A DNA stretch of 64,000 nucleotides, taken from positions 2,046,001 to 2,110,000 of the forward strand of contig NZ_CP115668.1 in the NCBI RefSeq assembly GCF_028021195.1, read 5' to 3'. This DNA comes from Cutibacterium equinum (lineage in GTDB: Bacteria > Actinomycetota > Actinomycetes > Propionibacteriales > Propionibacteriaceae). Positions 36,290-44,249 of this stretch are shown in pieces. A program made the translations under genes and the position numbers. The first letter of the stretch is position 1. Each line of letters begins with the position of its first letter. The notes beneath the pieces are model-generated. The model made no database searches. It saw only the letters and a list, made by a program, of their open reading frames with translations, and had not been told where the DNA came from.

Positions 36290-37270
36290 ATGAAATTACG
36301 GTACACAGTATCGGTAGCCATAACAATGGCGCTAATGTTCGCATCACCGGGAGTGGCGCACGCAGACAGTACGGGCAATTCTTCTGAAATGCCAACGACT
36401 CAAACTATCGATCAGGCATCTTCATATGAAGGAATTGACACATCAATCAACCAGAGCCTGGCCACGTCAAGAAATGATATTTTGACTTCAACAGAAGCAG
36501 GAACAATCCGGATTTCCAATAATGACGGCCGGGCGACAGTAGAAAGCAACTCAGGATCTCTGGTGATCGAAGACTCAAATGGAGAAACCCTAGGCACAGA
36601 TGGCCGCAAACTCGCGAGAGTCAACGCATCGAAATCAAATAATGTCACCTATGCCGCCACAGTGACCGATACAGGGAACATCCGCGTCTACAGTATAATA
36701 GGCGACCATAGAGCACCAGAAAGCTACTCTTATTCTTTTCCTGACGTGGATTCAATTGTTCTTGATAGCGAGACTGGCACTGCTTTTCTTTTCAAATATA
36801 CCGGCGGTGAGCCTGAACTTGTTGGTGGTGTAGACACACCATGGGCTCGAGATGCAAGCGGAATGAGAGTTCCCACACATTTTGAAGTCCGAGGAAATAC
36901 CCTAATCCAAGTCGTCGAACACAAGTCAAGGGCGTTTACTTATCCCATCACCGCAGACCCATCATGGTGGAATAATACAAAGAAATGGTTAAAAAAGACA
37001 GGGTCAAAGGTCGCCAGCAAGGCAAACTCCGCTGCCAGCAGAATCAAATCCGCCGCCAAGTGGCTTGGCCCGAAAGCAAAGTGGCTTCATGGCAAAACTT
37101 GGCATCCAGGAACCAAAACAGTCGCACGCAAAGCGGGCCGATTTCTCGTGAAAAAAATCGGGCCCGGTGGACTCGCATTATGTGCGATCGGAGGCACTTG
37201 GGCTTGGTATAGATCCGATGCTTCTGGATGGGTCCGAGTCGGAGATGCGGTAGCGGGGTGCATCATATGA
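36290..37270 (+). CDS. Secreted protein with cationic C-terminus (bacteriocin-like candidate)
   Basis: A 326-residue exported protein with a clear signal peptide (about 1-26, ending AHAD). The middle (about 80-225) is beta-rich and ends in FTYPITADPSWW, a motif seen in other actinobacterial secreted proteins. The last 100 residues are strongly basic, with many Lys and Trp (KKWLKKTGSKVASKA, KWLGPKAKWLHGKTW), and end with a Gly-rich hydrophobic part and two Cys. AAAGGAG is six bases before the ATG. The DNA is AT-rich compared with its surroundings, suggesting transfer. The next gene overlaps it. Function is unknown; a secreted antibacterial or surface-active role is a guess. Confidence 0.6.
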   Translation: MKLRYTVSVAITMALMFASPGVAHADSTGNSSEMPTTQTIDQASSYEGIDTSINQSLATSRNDILTSTEAGTIRISNNDGRATVESNSGSLVIEDSNGETLGTDGRKLARVNASKSNNVTYAATVTDTGNIRVYSIIGDHRAPESYSYSFPDVDSIVLDSETGTAFLFKYTGGEPELVGGVDTPWARDASGMRVPTHFEVRGNTLIQVVEHKSRAFTYPITADPSWWNNTKKWLKKTGSKVASKANSAASRIKSAAKWLGPKAKWLHGKTWHPGTKTVARKAGRFLVKKIGPGGLALCAIGGTWAWYRSDASGWVRVGDAVAGCII

Positions 37271-37479
37271 AGAAGTGGCTTCGTTTCATATGGGACCTCA
37301 TCGGTGTCTCGTTTGTTTGCCTGCTACTGACAACGAAAACCACCCATACTCTTAACTACTGGAAGATCTCCGCAGGTCTGGCTCTGGCTTTAATGCTCCC
37401 AGATTTCATCAGCCTGCTACGAAACGACGAACCCCAAGACAAAGACAAAGGTCAAGATGAAGACAAAAGCCAGGAATAG
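37267..37479 (+). CDS. Small membrane protein, partner of the secreted protein
   Basis: A 70-residue protein with two hydrophobic segments (about 8-25 and 33-52) and a charged tail of Asp, Lys, Gln and Glu. The start overlaps the previous stop as ATGA, so the two are translationally coupled. An immunity or export-helper role is suggested only by size, position and topology. Confidence 0.55.
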   Translation: MKKWLRFIWDLIGVSFVCLLLTTKTTHTLNYWKISAGLALALMLPDFISLLRNDEPQDKDKGQDEDKSQE

Positions 37480-37643
37480 ACCCCGATTAGAATAGTCGAT
37501 TCTTTCCGATATTAATGCCCTCCCGGTTGCCATGTTCATACCGTCCTTACCTACTCGTTCACCGTCAAGGAGAGGTCTGAACGTGGCAGCCGGTACCAAG
37601 TCAGGCCGGTCACCATGTCCAGACCTCCCGGTCGCCCCCGGCC

Positions 37644-37820
37644 ACCTACGGATCCACTCCGCAGCGTTACTGACCCGGTCGACCGGGGATGAGTCGCCTC
37701 GAGGCGACTACATGCGCTAGACTGTCCCAAGTCCCTTCAGGGACATGCGGGCGTAGCTCAATGGTAGAGCGCCAGCTTCCCAAGCTGGACACGCGGGTTC
37801 GATTCCCGTCGCCCGCTCCA
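37644..37820. repeat. Duplicated segment, copy B (carries the intact tRNA)
   Basis: The second copy of the segment at 36091-36266. It keeps a remnant of the membrane-protein gene's 3' end (ccgcagcgttactga) and the complete tRNA gene. It marks the right edge of the islet. Confidence 0.75.
37747..37820 (+). tRNA. tRNA-Gly (anticodon CCC)
   Basis: A 74-base cloverleaf. The acceptor stem GCGGGCG/CGCCCGC has 7 pairs, the D-arm is GCTC/GAGC, and the anticodon arm is CCAGC-TTCCCAA-GCTGG with anticodon CCC. The T-arm GCGGG-TTCGATT-CCCGT follows. The discriminator T and the CCA end are encoded. It is the right border of the islet. Confidence 0.95.
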
Positions 37821-37856
37821 TTTTTGGCAGGCGCAACATTTCGTCCTTGGAGCCTA

Positions 37857-38396
37857 CTAACGGTCGGTCAACCAGTCAGGATGGTCGCGTCGTACGTCTT
37901 GAATGATCTGGGAATACTCCCCGCTGTACTCGTCGGTACTTATCGCCATGGCAACCGGCATCGGAACAAATCCGAGCGCATGGTCGGAATCGTCGGCAAA
38001 CTCAACCCGCGTCATTGTGACCGATGATGTCCTGCGGTACATCGCGATGTTGTCTGGGAAGACACGTATGACGTAATAGGTCTCATCGTCCTTGGTGAAC
38101 GACCCAGCTTCGTCCGCAGTCATGGAGCTCACAATCAGGGCGACGAACCCTACAAGGCAGCTCAATCCCAACGCAGCCACAATGGCGACGATCCGCAAGA
38201 TACGCCACTTCTTCGTGCGGGTCGGCATGCGCACGCACTCCACGACGACTTCGACAGCAAGGATGACAAGACACAGATCAACGACGGCGAGCTGACTGTT
38301 ATTGACAACCGGGATGAACCGATGGAACGACCTCGCCACCACGATGGCCGCGGTGAGGACCATTGAGATCCCGGCTGCACATCGCAAGTACTTCAC
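37857..38396 (-). CDS. Membrane protein, unknown function
   Basis: A 179-residue protein with about three hydrophobic helices in the first 100 residues (around 5-22, 35-55 and 70-92) and a polar C-terminal domain. I do not recognise a family. Its start overlaps the nucleoside hydrolase stop by 4 bp, so it should be translated from the same message. Confidence 0.6.
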   Translation of the reverse strand: MKYLRCAAGISMVLTAAIVVARSFHRFIPVVNNSQLAVVDLCLVILAVEVVVECVRMPTRTKKWRILRIVAIVAALGLSCLVGFVALIVSSMTADEAGSFTKDDETYYVIRVFPDNIAMYRRTSSVTMTRVEFADDSDHALGFVPMPVAMAISTDEYSGEYSQIIQDVRRDHPDWLTDR

Positions 38397-39367
38397 TCGC
38401 CAGACCTCACTGTCAACCCCTCCCGCAAGGTCGAGATGAGGTGCTCGATGAACCCCTCGGCGTCGACGTCACACAGCAGATCAACATTGGGCTCCTTGCC
38501 CCACCGCCCCAACTCGTCGCCCACAGTCTGGCCACGGGTCAACGTCCCGGCCAACTCGACGTCGACGGCCAGCGGCCGAGTCCGCGCGAACCGACCCGTC
38601 ACCGCATGGGCCACGACGAGCGGGTCGTGCAAATACGCGCACCATCCCAACCCGTCAGCCTGGTGAAACTCAAAGTAGAACCGCAGCGCGTCAGACAGGA
38701 CGGCAACAACTGGATGGTCTCCCAGCTCCGCCACAGCCTGACGGTGACCCTCGTCCATCCGGATGACCTCGGTAGCCTGCAAGGCCCCGAGCACGAGCCG
38801 CCTGGATGCCTGGCCCCACGCCTCGAAGATCTCGTGGGCAGCTTCCGGGTCCACCGCGATGTTCCACTCGCTCGTCGGGCCGGTGTTGCCACGGTAATTG
38901 ATCGCCCCACCCATGACGTGCAGCCGTTTGAGCAGTCTCGGTAGTTCCGGCTCCTCCCGCAACGCCAGGGCCAGGTTCGTCAGCGGTCCGGTGACGATGC
39001 CAACCAGCTCCCCGGGGTATGTCCGGGCAAGATCAACCCACAATTGCGCGCCGGTGCGCTCATCGGGGCGACGCCCGCACTCCCCCACCTGAGCATGACC
39101 AAGGCCGTGGGGTCCATGGGTCTCCTCGGCGGTCATCATCGGCTCGACCAGCGGCTGGTCTGCCCCGCGTGCCACGGGAATATCGGCCCCGAGCAGAGCG
39201 GTGAGCCCCAGGGCATTGCGCAGCACGTCGTCTTGACCGACATTGCCAGCCGTTGTCACCACCCCGACGGTCTCGACGTCGCTACGGCAGGCCAGGTAGG
39301 CCAGCGCGAACGCGTCGTCAATCCCAGGGTCGCAGTCGAGCAGAACCGGCATAGAGCGTGTCAGCAT
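38393..39367 (-). CDS. Inosine-uridine-preferring nucleoside hydrolase
   Basis: A 324-residue hydrolase splitting ribonucleosides into base and ribose. LLDCDPGIDDAFAL near the N-terminus is the calcium-binding signature. GPLTNLALAL (about 140) and VMGGAINYRGNTGPTSEWNIAVDPEAA (Asn, Glu and Asp ligands, about 165-190) complete the site; a conserved late ligand Asp is in HDPLVVAH. Length is normal. No ribosome site is obvious at this ATG; a Met five codons later is possible. Substrate choice cannot be predicted. Confidence 0.88.
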   Translation of the reverse strand: MLTRSMPVLLDCDPGIDDAFALAYLACRSDVETVGVVTTAGNVGQDDVLRNALGLTALLGADIPVARGADQPLVEPMMTAEETHGPHGLGHAQVGECGRRPDERTGAQLWVDLARTYPGELVGIVTGPLTNLALALREEPELPRLLKRLHVMGGAINYRGNTGPTSEWNIAVDPEAAHEIFEAWGQASRRLVLGALQATEVIRMDEGHRQAVAELGDHPVVAVLSDALRFYFEFHQADGLGWCAYLHDPLVVAHAVTGRFARTRPLAVDVELAGTLTRGQTVGDELGRWGKEPNVDLLCDVDAEGFIEHLISTLREGLTVRSGE

Positions 39368-39719
39368 GGCGTCAGAATAAAGCCCCGGCAGCTTACCTGG
39401 TCAGTCACCCACCCAGAAGCCGTTGTTCCGGTGCGAATGACCGTCACGTTGACGACGCTGCCCCCTCGCGGCCGACGCCAGCGACAGGTCCATGACCTCG
39501 ACGCTCTCTAGCAGTTCGGGGTTTGTGTCCGGACCAGGGAGGAAACCGATGGACTCGGCGTCACTGATCTCCATGTCTGCCATGGCGATATACTGTGTAT
39601 CATCCTCAGATCGCCCCGGACCCGGCTTGCTCTTGAGCCGGTTTGGAGGACACTTGGCCGTGGTGAGCGGGCTCAGCAGCGAAGTGCTAGCGGCACTGAG
39701 GAACGAGTGTGAGGAAGTC
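39368..39719. promoter_or_regulatory. Divergent intergenic region with a near-palindrome
   Basis: About 350 bp between the nucleoside hydrolase and the next plus-strand gene. GATATACTGTGTATC (39587-39601) is a 15-bp near-palindrome of the kind bound by PadR or GntR proteins. The rest is open in one frame but shows no recognisable protein. Confidence 0.35.
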
Positions 39720-40133
39720 ATGACCGTTGAGGAGAAGGAACCGTCCCGCGCCGAGAGGATCCTCGCGGGCACTGTCGCGCTGACGCTCTACATGGCCGTG
39801 GCGTTCGCAATTGTGGCGATCTTCACTGGTTGGCGCTGGGCCTTGAAGATGTTTATCGGTGTCCTGCTCATCCTAATTCCCGGCAAAGTCTTGCTAGAAC
39901 TGGTTGGCGAGAACCGAGTATTCCCCCGTGGCGACGGTAAATCGGGCCAAACACGAACCGAGCGTTTGGCCATTCTGATGGCCTTCCTTGCCGCATGGGC
40001 TCTCATCGTCCTCGCCCTCACCGCCCTCATACAACCGTGGCATGGCGCTGTCGGCGAGATGGCGTGGACCATGGCGATCGGGATCGTCACGATCCTTATC
40101 CAAGAGATCGGGGGCACCAAGAAAAAGTCTTAG
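39720..40133 (+). CDS. Small integral membrane protein, unknown function
   Basis: A 137-residue protein with four hydrophobic segments (about 15-35, 36-56, 84-104 and 110-128) and a charged loop (GENRVFPRGDGKSGQTRTERL). I start at the ATG behind GAGGAA. The reading frame extends about 230 bases upstream, so a longer protein is possible. It is the last chromosomal gene before the restriction-locus remnants. Confidence 0.55.
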   Translation: MTVEEKEPSRAERILAGTVALTLYMAVAFAIVAIFTGWRWALKMFIGVLLILIPGKVLLELVGENRVFPRGDGKSGQTRTERLAILMAFLAAWALIVLALTALIQPWHGAVGEMAWTMAIGIVTILIQEIGGTKKKS

Positions 40134-40203
40134 TGGTCCTCATGATCACGGTGATGGGAGACGCCAACGCGCGGTGCGCACGTAGCTAGCCGTTTTGGGG
40201 GGC

Positions 40204-40408
40204 TCAGTCTTCGAGATCAACGTCGCGGACGCCCAGGCCCAGGAACCGCTCAACGTGGGCCTTGAGCTTGTCGATCACCCGGCGCTTCTTGTCGTCATGT
40301 CCGCCGTCGCGCGAGAAGCGGGAGACGGGCTTGAAGATCCGCGTGATCGCTGTGCCAGAGGTGGTGAGCACGCCGTTGCGCAGACGCTCGTTACGTACAG
40401 TTTCAACA
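40204..40408 (-). pseudogene. hsdR: hsdR remnant (C-terminal end only)
   Basis: About 65 codons in one frame on the minus strand read ETVRNERLRNGVLTTSG, then RIFKPVSRFSRD and a final DKLKAHVERFLGLG, ending in a stop at 40204. This resembles the C-terminus of type I restriction subunit R, where similar PxSRF and EKYFG-type endings occur. It is joined head-on to rhuM in a different frame, so the rest of hsdR has been deleted. Confidence 0.65.
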
Positions 40409-40889
40409 CCTGGTGGTACAGAACCTTTTCGCTGCTCCTGATGTCACGGATACGTTCGAGGAGTTCTCGCCAATAAGTCCCGCCGCCCAGCTCCTTGAGC
40501 CTGGCGTCATCCATCACGAAACCCTTGACGAGGTACTCGCGCAGTCGCTCCGTCGCCCAGATCCTAAACTGCGTGGCCAGCAGGCTCTTCACCCGGTAAC
40601 CAACCGCGATAATGAGGTCAAGGTTGTAGAAGGGGACCTCGCGCGCAACCTGGCGTCGCCCCTCAAGTCGAACCTGTCGGAAATTCCGACAGGTTGTTTC
40701 CTTCGAAAGCTCCCCCTCTGCGTAGATGTTTCTGATGTGCTCCACGATGTTCTCCCTCGATGTCTGGAACAACTCAGCGATCTGCTGTTGGCTGAGCCAG
40801 AGGGTCTCGTCAACCAACTTCAGCTCGATGGCCGCCGACCCGTCATCTCGGCGGTACAGCAAGATCTCCCCTCCAGGTGTCTCGCTCAT
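40275..40889 (-). CDS. rhuM: RhuM-family protein, C-terminally truncated
   Basis: A 204-residue ORF whose first 165 residues are a RhuM protein, a family often sitting inside type I restriction operons. LWLSQQQIAELFQTSRENIVEHI (about 30-52), VGYRVKSLLATQFRIWAT (about 96-113) and YWRELLERIRDIRSSEKVLYHQVLKLY (about 137-163) match. Family members are about 330 residues long. Past YHQVLKLYVTS the frame reads into hsdR DNA out of phase and gives a meaningless Ser/Pro tail. The start overlaps the hsdM stop by 4 bp. Function of RhuM is not established; this copy is probably inactive. Confidence 0.75.
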   Translation of the reverse strand: MSETPGGEILLYRRDDGSAAIELKLVDETLWLSQQQIAELFQTSRENIVEHIRNIYAEGELSKETTCRNFRQVRLEGRRQVAREVPFYNLDLIIAVGYRVKSLLATQFRIWATERLREYLVKGFVMDDARLKELGGGTYWRELLERIRDIRSSEKVLYHQVLKLYVTSVCATACSPPLAQRSRGSSSPSPASRATADMTTRSAG

Positions 40890-42865
40890 TGGTTCTCACC
40901 CTCCAGGTCGGCGACGATCTCGTCGATGGCGGCCCGCAACTCCGCCTGACGGGCGACGATCCGCTTGATCTCCGCGTTCAGCGCGACGATGTCGACCTCT
41001 TCGCGAGTGTCCTCCGGCTCCACATAACTGGAGACCGCGATGTTGTAATTGTTCTCTGCGATCTCCTCATTGCTCACCAGCTTGGTGACGTAATCGACGT
41101 CTGCCCGGTTCGTGAACCACTCCAAGATCTGCGCCCGATTCTCTTCAGTGAGCTTGTTCTTGTTGCCGAACCGTTTGAACTGGTCTGAAGCGTTGACAAA
41201 CAAGACACTGTTGTCCGCCTTGGACTTCTTCAACACAATAATGCATGTACCAATAGTGGTACCGAAGAACAGATCATCGGGCAACCGATACGCCTGATAC
41301 AACTCGCCCGCCCGCTCCGACAGGCCGTCGTCGATATCGCAGTGGGCGTCGAGGAACTGGGCGAACCAGTTGTTCTCCTCCCGATACGCCGCCGATGCCG
41401 CCACCACCCGCGCCGGAGCGGTCAGGTGGTAGTTCTCGGCGTGGATGAGCCGGGCACCTTCCATGATCCACGCCAGGATTGCTCCGCCAGCCGTGCGGTA
41501 GAGGCGGTCGGCGTAGTTCTTGATGTCGCTACTGCCGTCGATTTTGGCTTCGAAGGGGATGACGATCAGCCTGCGCCAAATACCCGCGTCCATCGCCCCC
41601 ACCCTGGGCAAATGATTCGTGTACAAAATGAGGGTGTGGGAGGGGGTGAAGGCGAAGGGTGCCTTGTATTTCTTCTCCGCATAAATCTGGTCAGTCGACG
41701 CGAGCTGTTTGACCACGGAGGTTGACATGCGCACGCCTTCCTCTGACTCGGCGGAGATGATGAGGCGTTTGCCTTTCGCTTCGGCGAGTTCGGGTTTGAC
41801 GTTGCGCATCCCACCGATCGTGAGCACGTCAGCGCTCATGTTGCCTGCGTAGGTGCCGAGTACTCTGGCGATGGTGTTCCAGAACGTGGATTTGCCGTTG
41901 CGTCCGTCGCCGTAGGCGATGACGAGGGCTTCGACGAACACTTGCCCGATCGCGGCCAACCCCACAATCCGCTGCACATAGTCGATCAGCTCGGTATCGC
42001 CTTGGAAGAACACGTCTAGGGCTTCGGCCCAGATCTCGGCACCCTCGCTGTTGGGGTCGAGGCTGGTTTGCTTGGTCGCCAGATCGGCTGGGTCGTGGTC
42101 GCGCTTGCTGGCCTGCCCGACGCGTAGGTCGTAGGTGCCAGATGGGGTGTTGAGCAGATAAGGGTCCGCGTCGAGCTGCTCGGGGCTGGTGAGCAGCATC
42201 GGGCGAGCCTCTTTCAGGCAGTTCGTGATCGACCGTGACTCCCGCCGTTTCAGCGCATAGGCCGCATACACACGAGCGTCCTCAAATGCCGCGAATGCGT
42301 CGCGTTGGGCTTGGGTGAACATGCCTTGGGCTTTGGTTTTGGACATGGAGGCGAGCACCATGTCGGCACCGGTCGTGGCCATCTGGTCTTTCGCGTCCTC
42401 GAGCAGGGCGTGTGCTTCGGCGAGTTGCCGTTCGGTGAGTTCCTGAGCAACTGCCTGGGCTGCGGGCGCGGATTCGTACCAAACCCCTGCGTAGTAGACC
42501 AGCCAATCGGTGGCCTCCGAATACCGCAACGTGTCAGGATATGCCGCTTTGAGGGCTTGGGCTTGGCCGACATCGCTATAGTCCCCGGGCCGCACCGACT
42601 CCAGGCTGGCCTCGTACTCGTCGGGCGGCAGATAGCCCGGCTCGGACTCAACACCCTTCGCGAACCGGGTGGCTGAGCGCCAGATCGACTCGACCTCCGC
42701 TTCTGGCAAGGGTGGGTGGCACCGGGCGGCTTTGCGATCAAACAGCGCCCGCGCCTCAGCCGTCATGCCGAGCCGGATCAACAGCTTGCCTGCAAACCTG
42801 GACAGGGTGGCGTTTCGCGCCCCTTCCTCGATAATCTGCGTGCCCTCATCCCACTCAGTAAACAA
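40886..42865 (-). CDS. Chimera: phage primase/helicase fused in frame to HsdM C-terminus
   Basis: A 659-residue ORF made of two unrelated parts. Residues 1 to about 527 are the C-terminal part of a phage/plasmid primase: a PriCT-type domain (NATLSRFAGKLLIRLG), then a D5-type helicase with Walker A GDGRNGKS (about 318-325) and a following ATPase core. From residue 528 (LPDDLFFGTTIGTCIIVLKK) to the end it is the C-terminus of a type I modification subunit. The join lies at about 41284/41285. The TTG start used here is only the first available codon: the same frame continues upstream through an amber codon into the primase catalytic domain. Confidence 0.8.
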   Translation of the reverse strand: MFTEWDEGTQIIEEGARNATLSRFAGKLLIRLGMTAEARALFDRKAARCHPPLPEAEVESIWRSATRFAKGVESEPGYLPPDEYEASLESVRPGDYSDVGQAQALKAAYPDTLRYSEATDWLVYYAGVWYESAPAAQAVAQELTERQLAEAHALLEDAKDQMATTGADMVLASMSKTKAQGMFTQAQRDAFAAFEDARVYAAYALKRRESRSITNCLKEARPMLLTSPEQLDADPYLLNTPSGTYDLRVGQASKRDHDPADLATKQTSLDPNSEGAEIWAEALDVFFQGDTELIDYVQRIVGLAAIGQVFVEALVIAYGDGRNGKSTFWNTIARVLGTYAGNMSADVLTIGGMRNVKPELAEAKGKRLIISAESEEGVRMSTSVVKQLASTDQIYAEKKYKAPFAFTPSHTLILYTNHLPRVGAMDAGIWRRLIVIPFEAKIDGSSDIKNYADRLYRTAGGAILAWIMEGARLIHAENYHLTAPARVVAASAAYREENNWFAQFLDAHCDIDDGLSERAGELYQAYRLPDDLFFGTTIGTCIIVLKKSKADNSVLFVNASDQFKRFGNKNKLTEENRAQILEWFTNRADVDYVTKLVSNEEIAENNYNIAVSSYVEPEDTREEVDIVALNAEIKRIVARQAELRAAIDEIVADLEGENQ

Positions 42866-42889
42866 CTGCTCATCGAGGGCATCGGCCAG

Positions 42890-43405
42890 CTACTGGTCAA
42901 TCAAGACCTCGCCTTCATGGGAGGTGACCTCAGGTGTGGGGTGGCCATAAATGAACCGGCCCGCATCCAGAGCCTGCGTATCAAAGAACCCGAACCGGGC
43001 AGCAAGACGACGTTTCAAGCCCGCATACTCATTCGCGTCCGTCACTGGCGTGATCGGAAAATAGGCGTGGAAACGCGGCCGCTCCGACAGGACGCCTTTT
43101 ACCCGCATGTGGTTACGTGACGTGGCGGTCATGAACGCTACCCCCGGTAGCTGTCCGGCAAGAGCCTCTGGGGTGACCCACTCGTCGGGGTCCTCGGTGT
43201 GGTCGTTATCAACATCCATCACCAGACAGTCCGAGGTCACGAAGTTCGCACTCGATCGTTGATTGTGCTCATACTGGGCGGCAACGTGGTCATACCTGGC
43301 GGCTTGTTCCAGCCCTGCCGGTTCAGTGATGTCATGGCGCTGGGGATAGGTTGTATTCAGTTCCCTCCCAGCCCCGTGAGCTGTGTAGAGCGTCACTGTT
43401 CTCAT
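42890..43405 (-). CDS. Primase-polymerase catalytic domain, ended by an in-frame amber codon
   Basis: A 171-residue archaeo-eukaryotic-type primase domain. CLVMDVDND (about 60-68) looks like the metal-binding DxD motif, and RPRFHAYFPIT (about 108-118) like the His motif. DAGRFIYGHP follows near the end. The ORF ends in TAG (42890-42892). The next codons in the same frame (LADALDEQ) lead straight into the PriCT/helicase ORF. Phage enzymes of this class are normally one polypeptide of about 700-800 residues, so this is one gene with a nonsense codon, or a split gene. Confidence 0.72.
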   Translation of the reverse strand: MRTVTLYTAHGAGRELNTTYPQRHDITEPAGLEQAARYDHVAAQYEHNQRSSANFVTSDCLVMDVDNDHTEDPDEWVTPEALAGQLPGVAFMTATSRNHMRVKGVLSERPRFHAYFPITPVTDANEYAGLKRRLAARFGFFDTQALDAGRFIYGHPTPEVTSHEGEVLIDQ

Positions 43406-43800
43406 CGCAGATCACCCCTGGTTGATTGAGCTTGAAGAGTGTCGGCAGCGAACCGGAGCACCTTGATGAGCGTGGCGAGCTCGTCATCGCCGTAACCGAC
43501 AATGTCCAACGTGTGGGAGCGTGGATCGTGTTTGATCATGAAAGTGCCGCAGCCTTCTTCCGCAGATCGCAGATAGGGTCGACTGCCATGCCCACCGTCA
43601 CCACCGTGGAAACCGTTCGTGCCAACGGTGGCGGTCATGATCGAACAGCCCACTGATGTCAGTTGCTCACAGGCAAGCACCCGCCCATCAACCACGGCCC
43701 CAATCGAGGTGGTGTCATCATCAAAGTTCACACGCCACTGGGCGCGGTTAGCTTCTTCAATACGCTCTTGACGTACAACGTTTCTCACATGGTTACTCAT
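43402..43800 (-). CDS. Hypothetical phage-type protein
   Basis: A 132-residue protein with no motif I recognise. Gly/His-rich GFHGGDGGHGS lies near the middle. The start overlaps the previous gene's stop and its own stop overlaps the primase start, so it belongs to the tightly packed minus-strand module. Confidence 0.55.
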   Translation of the reverse strand: MSNHVRNVVRQERIEEANRAQWRVNFDDDTTSIGAVVDGRVLACEQLTSVGCSIMTATVGTNGFHGGDGGHGSRPYLRSAEEGCGTFMIKHDPRSHTLDIVGYGDDELATLIKVLRFAADTLQAQSTRGDLR

Positions 43801-44249
43801 CAGATGCTGACCTCCTCAAAATCGGCCGAAAAGTACTTCACGGGTAGGTCGAGGTGGTGTGCCCACTCGATCTCGGCACGCATCCCCGCCGACACCCGGG
43901 CGGTGTACACCCAGATCGCCTCACACTTGGACAGCAGGACCCGGTTGAAAAACATCGCCAACTCCCGCTCAGCAGGATCCTGGTCGTTCATGAATTGGGG
44001 GTAATGCAGGTGCGGAGCCAACGGAATCTTGTTAGACGCGACCGCATGCGCGCAGAACGTGCGCGCCACCTCCACGTTCGCGTCCACGTCACCTGAATAG
44101 GGCGAGCAGATATACACCAGGGGCCGGTAGCCGTACTCGGCGCGCTGCACGTTCTTGAGCGCTTTGAACGCTGTGGGGTCCGGGTAGCCCTCGGTGTTGC
44201 GGGGCGAAAACCCCACGTCCAGGCCGGTCAGAATCGCAGTTGTCGTCAT
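43800..44249 (-). CDS. DUF4406-like protein (nucleoside deoxyribosyltransferase fold)
   Basis: A 149-residue protein. YICSPYSGDVDANVEVARTFC (about 46-66), PLAPHLHYPQFMND and CEAIWVYTARVSAGMRAEIEWA (about 108-129) are the DUF4406 layout, related to nucleoside 2-deoxyribosyltransferases: a nucleotide-type site and a late Ser/Gly-Met-x-x-Glu motif. Such genes are common in actinophages. Substrate unknown. It overlaps the antirepressor stop by 4 bp. Confidence 0.7.
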   Translation of the reverse strand: MTTTAILTGLDVGFSPRNTEGYPDPTAFKALKNVQRAEYGYRPLVYICSPYSGDVDANVEVARTFCAHAVASNKIPLAPHLHYPQFMNDQDPAERELAMFFNRVLLSKCEAIWVYTARVSAGMRAEIEWAHHLDLPVKYFSADFEEVSI

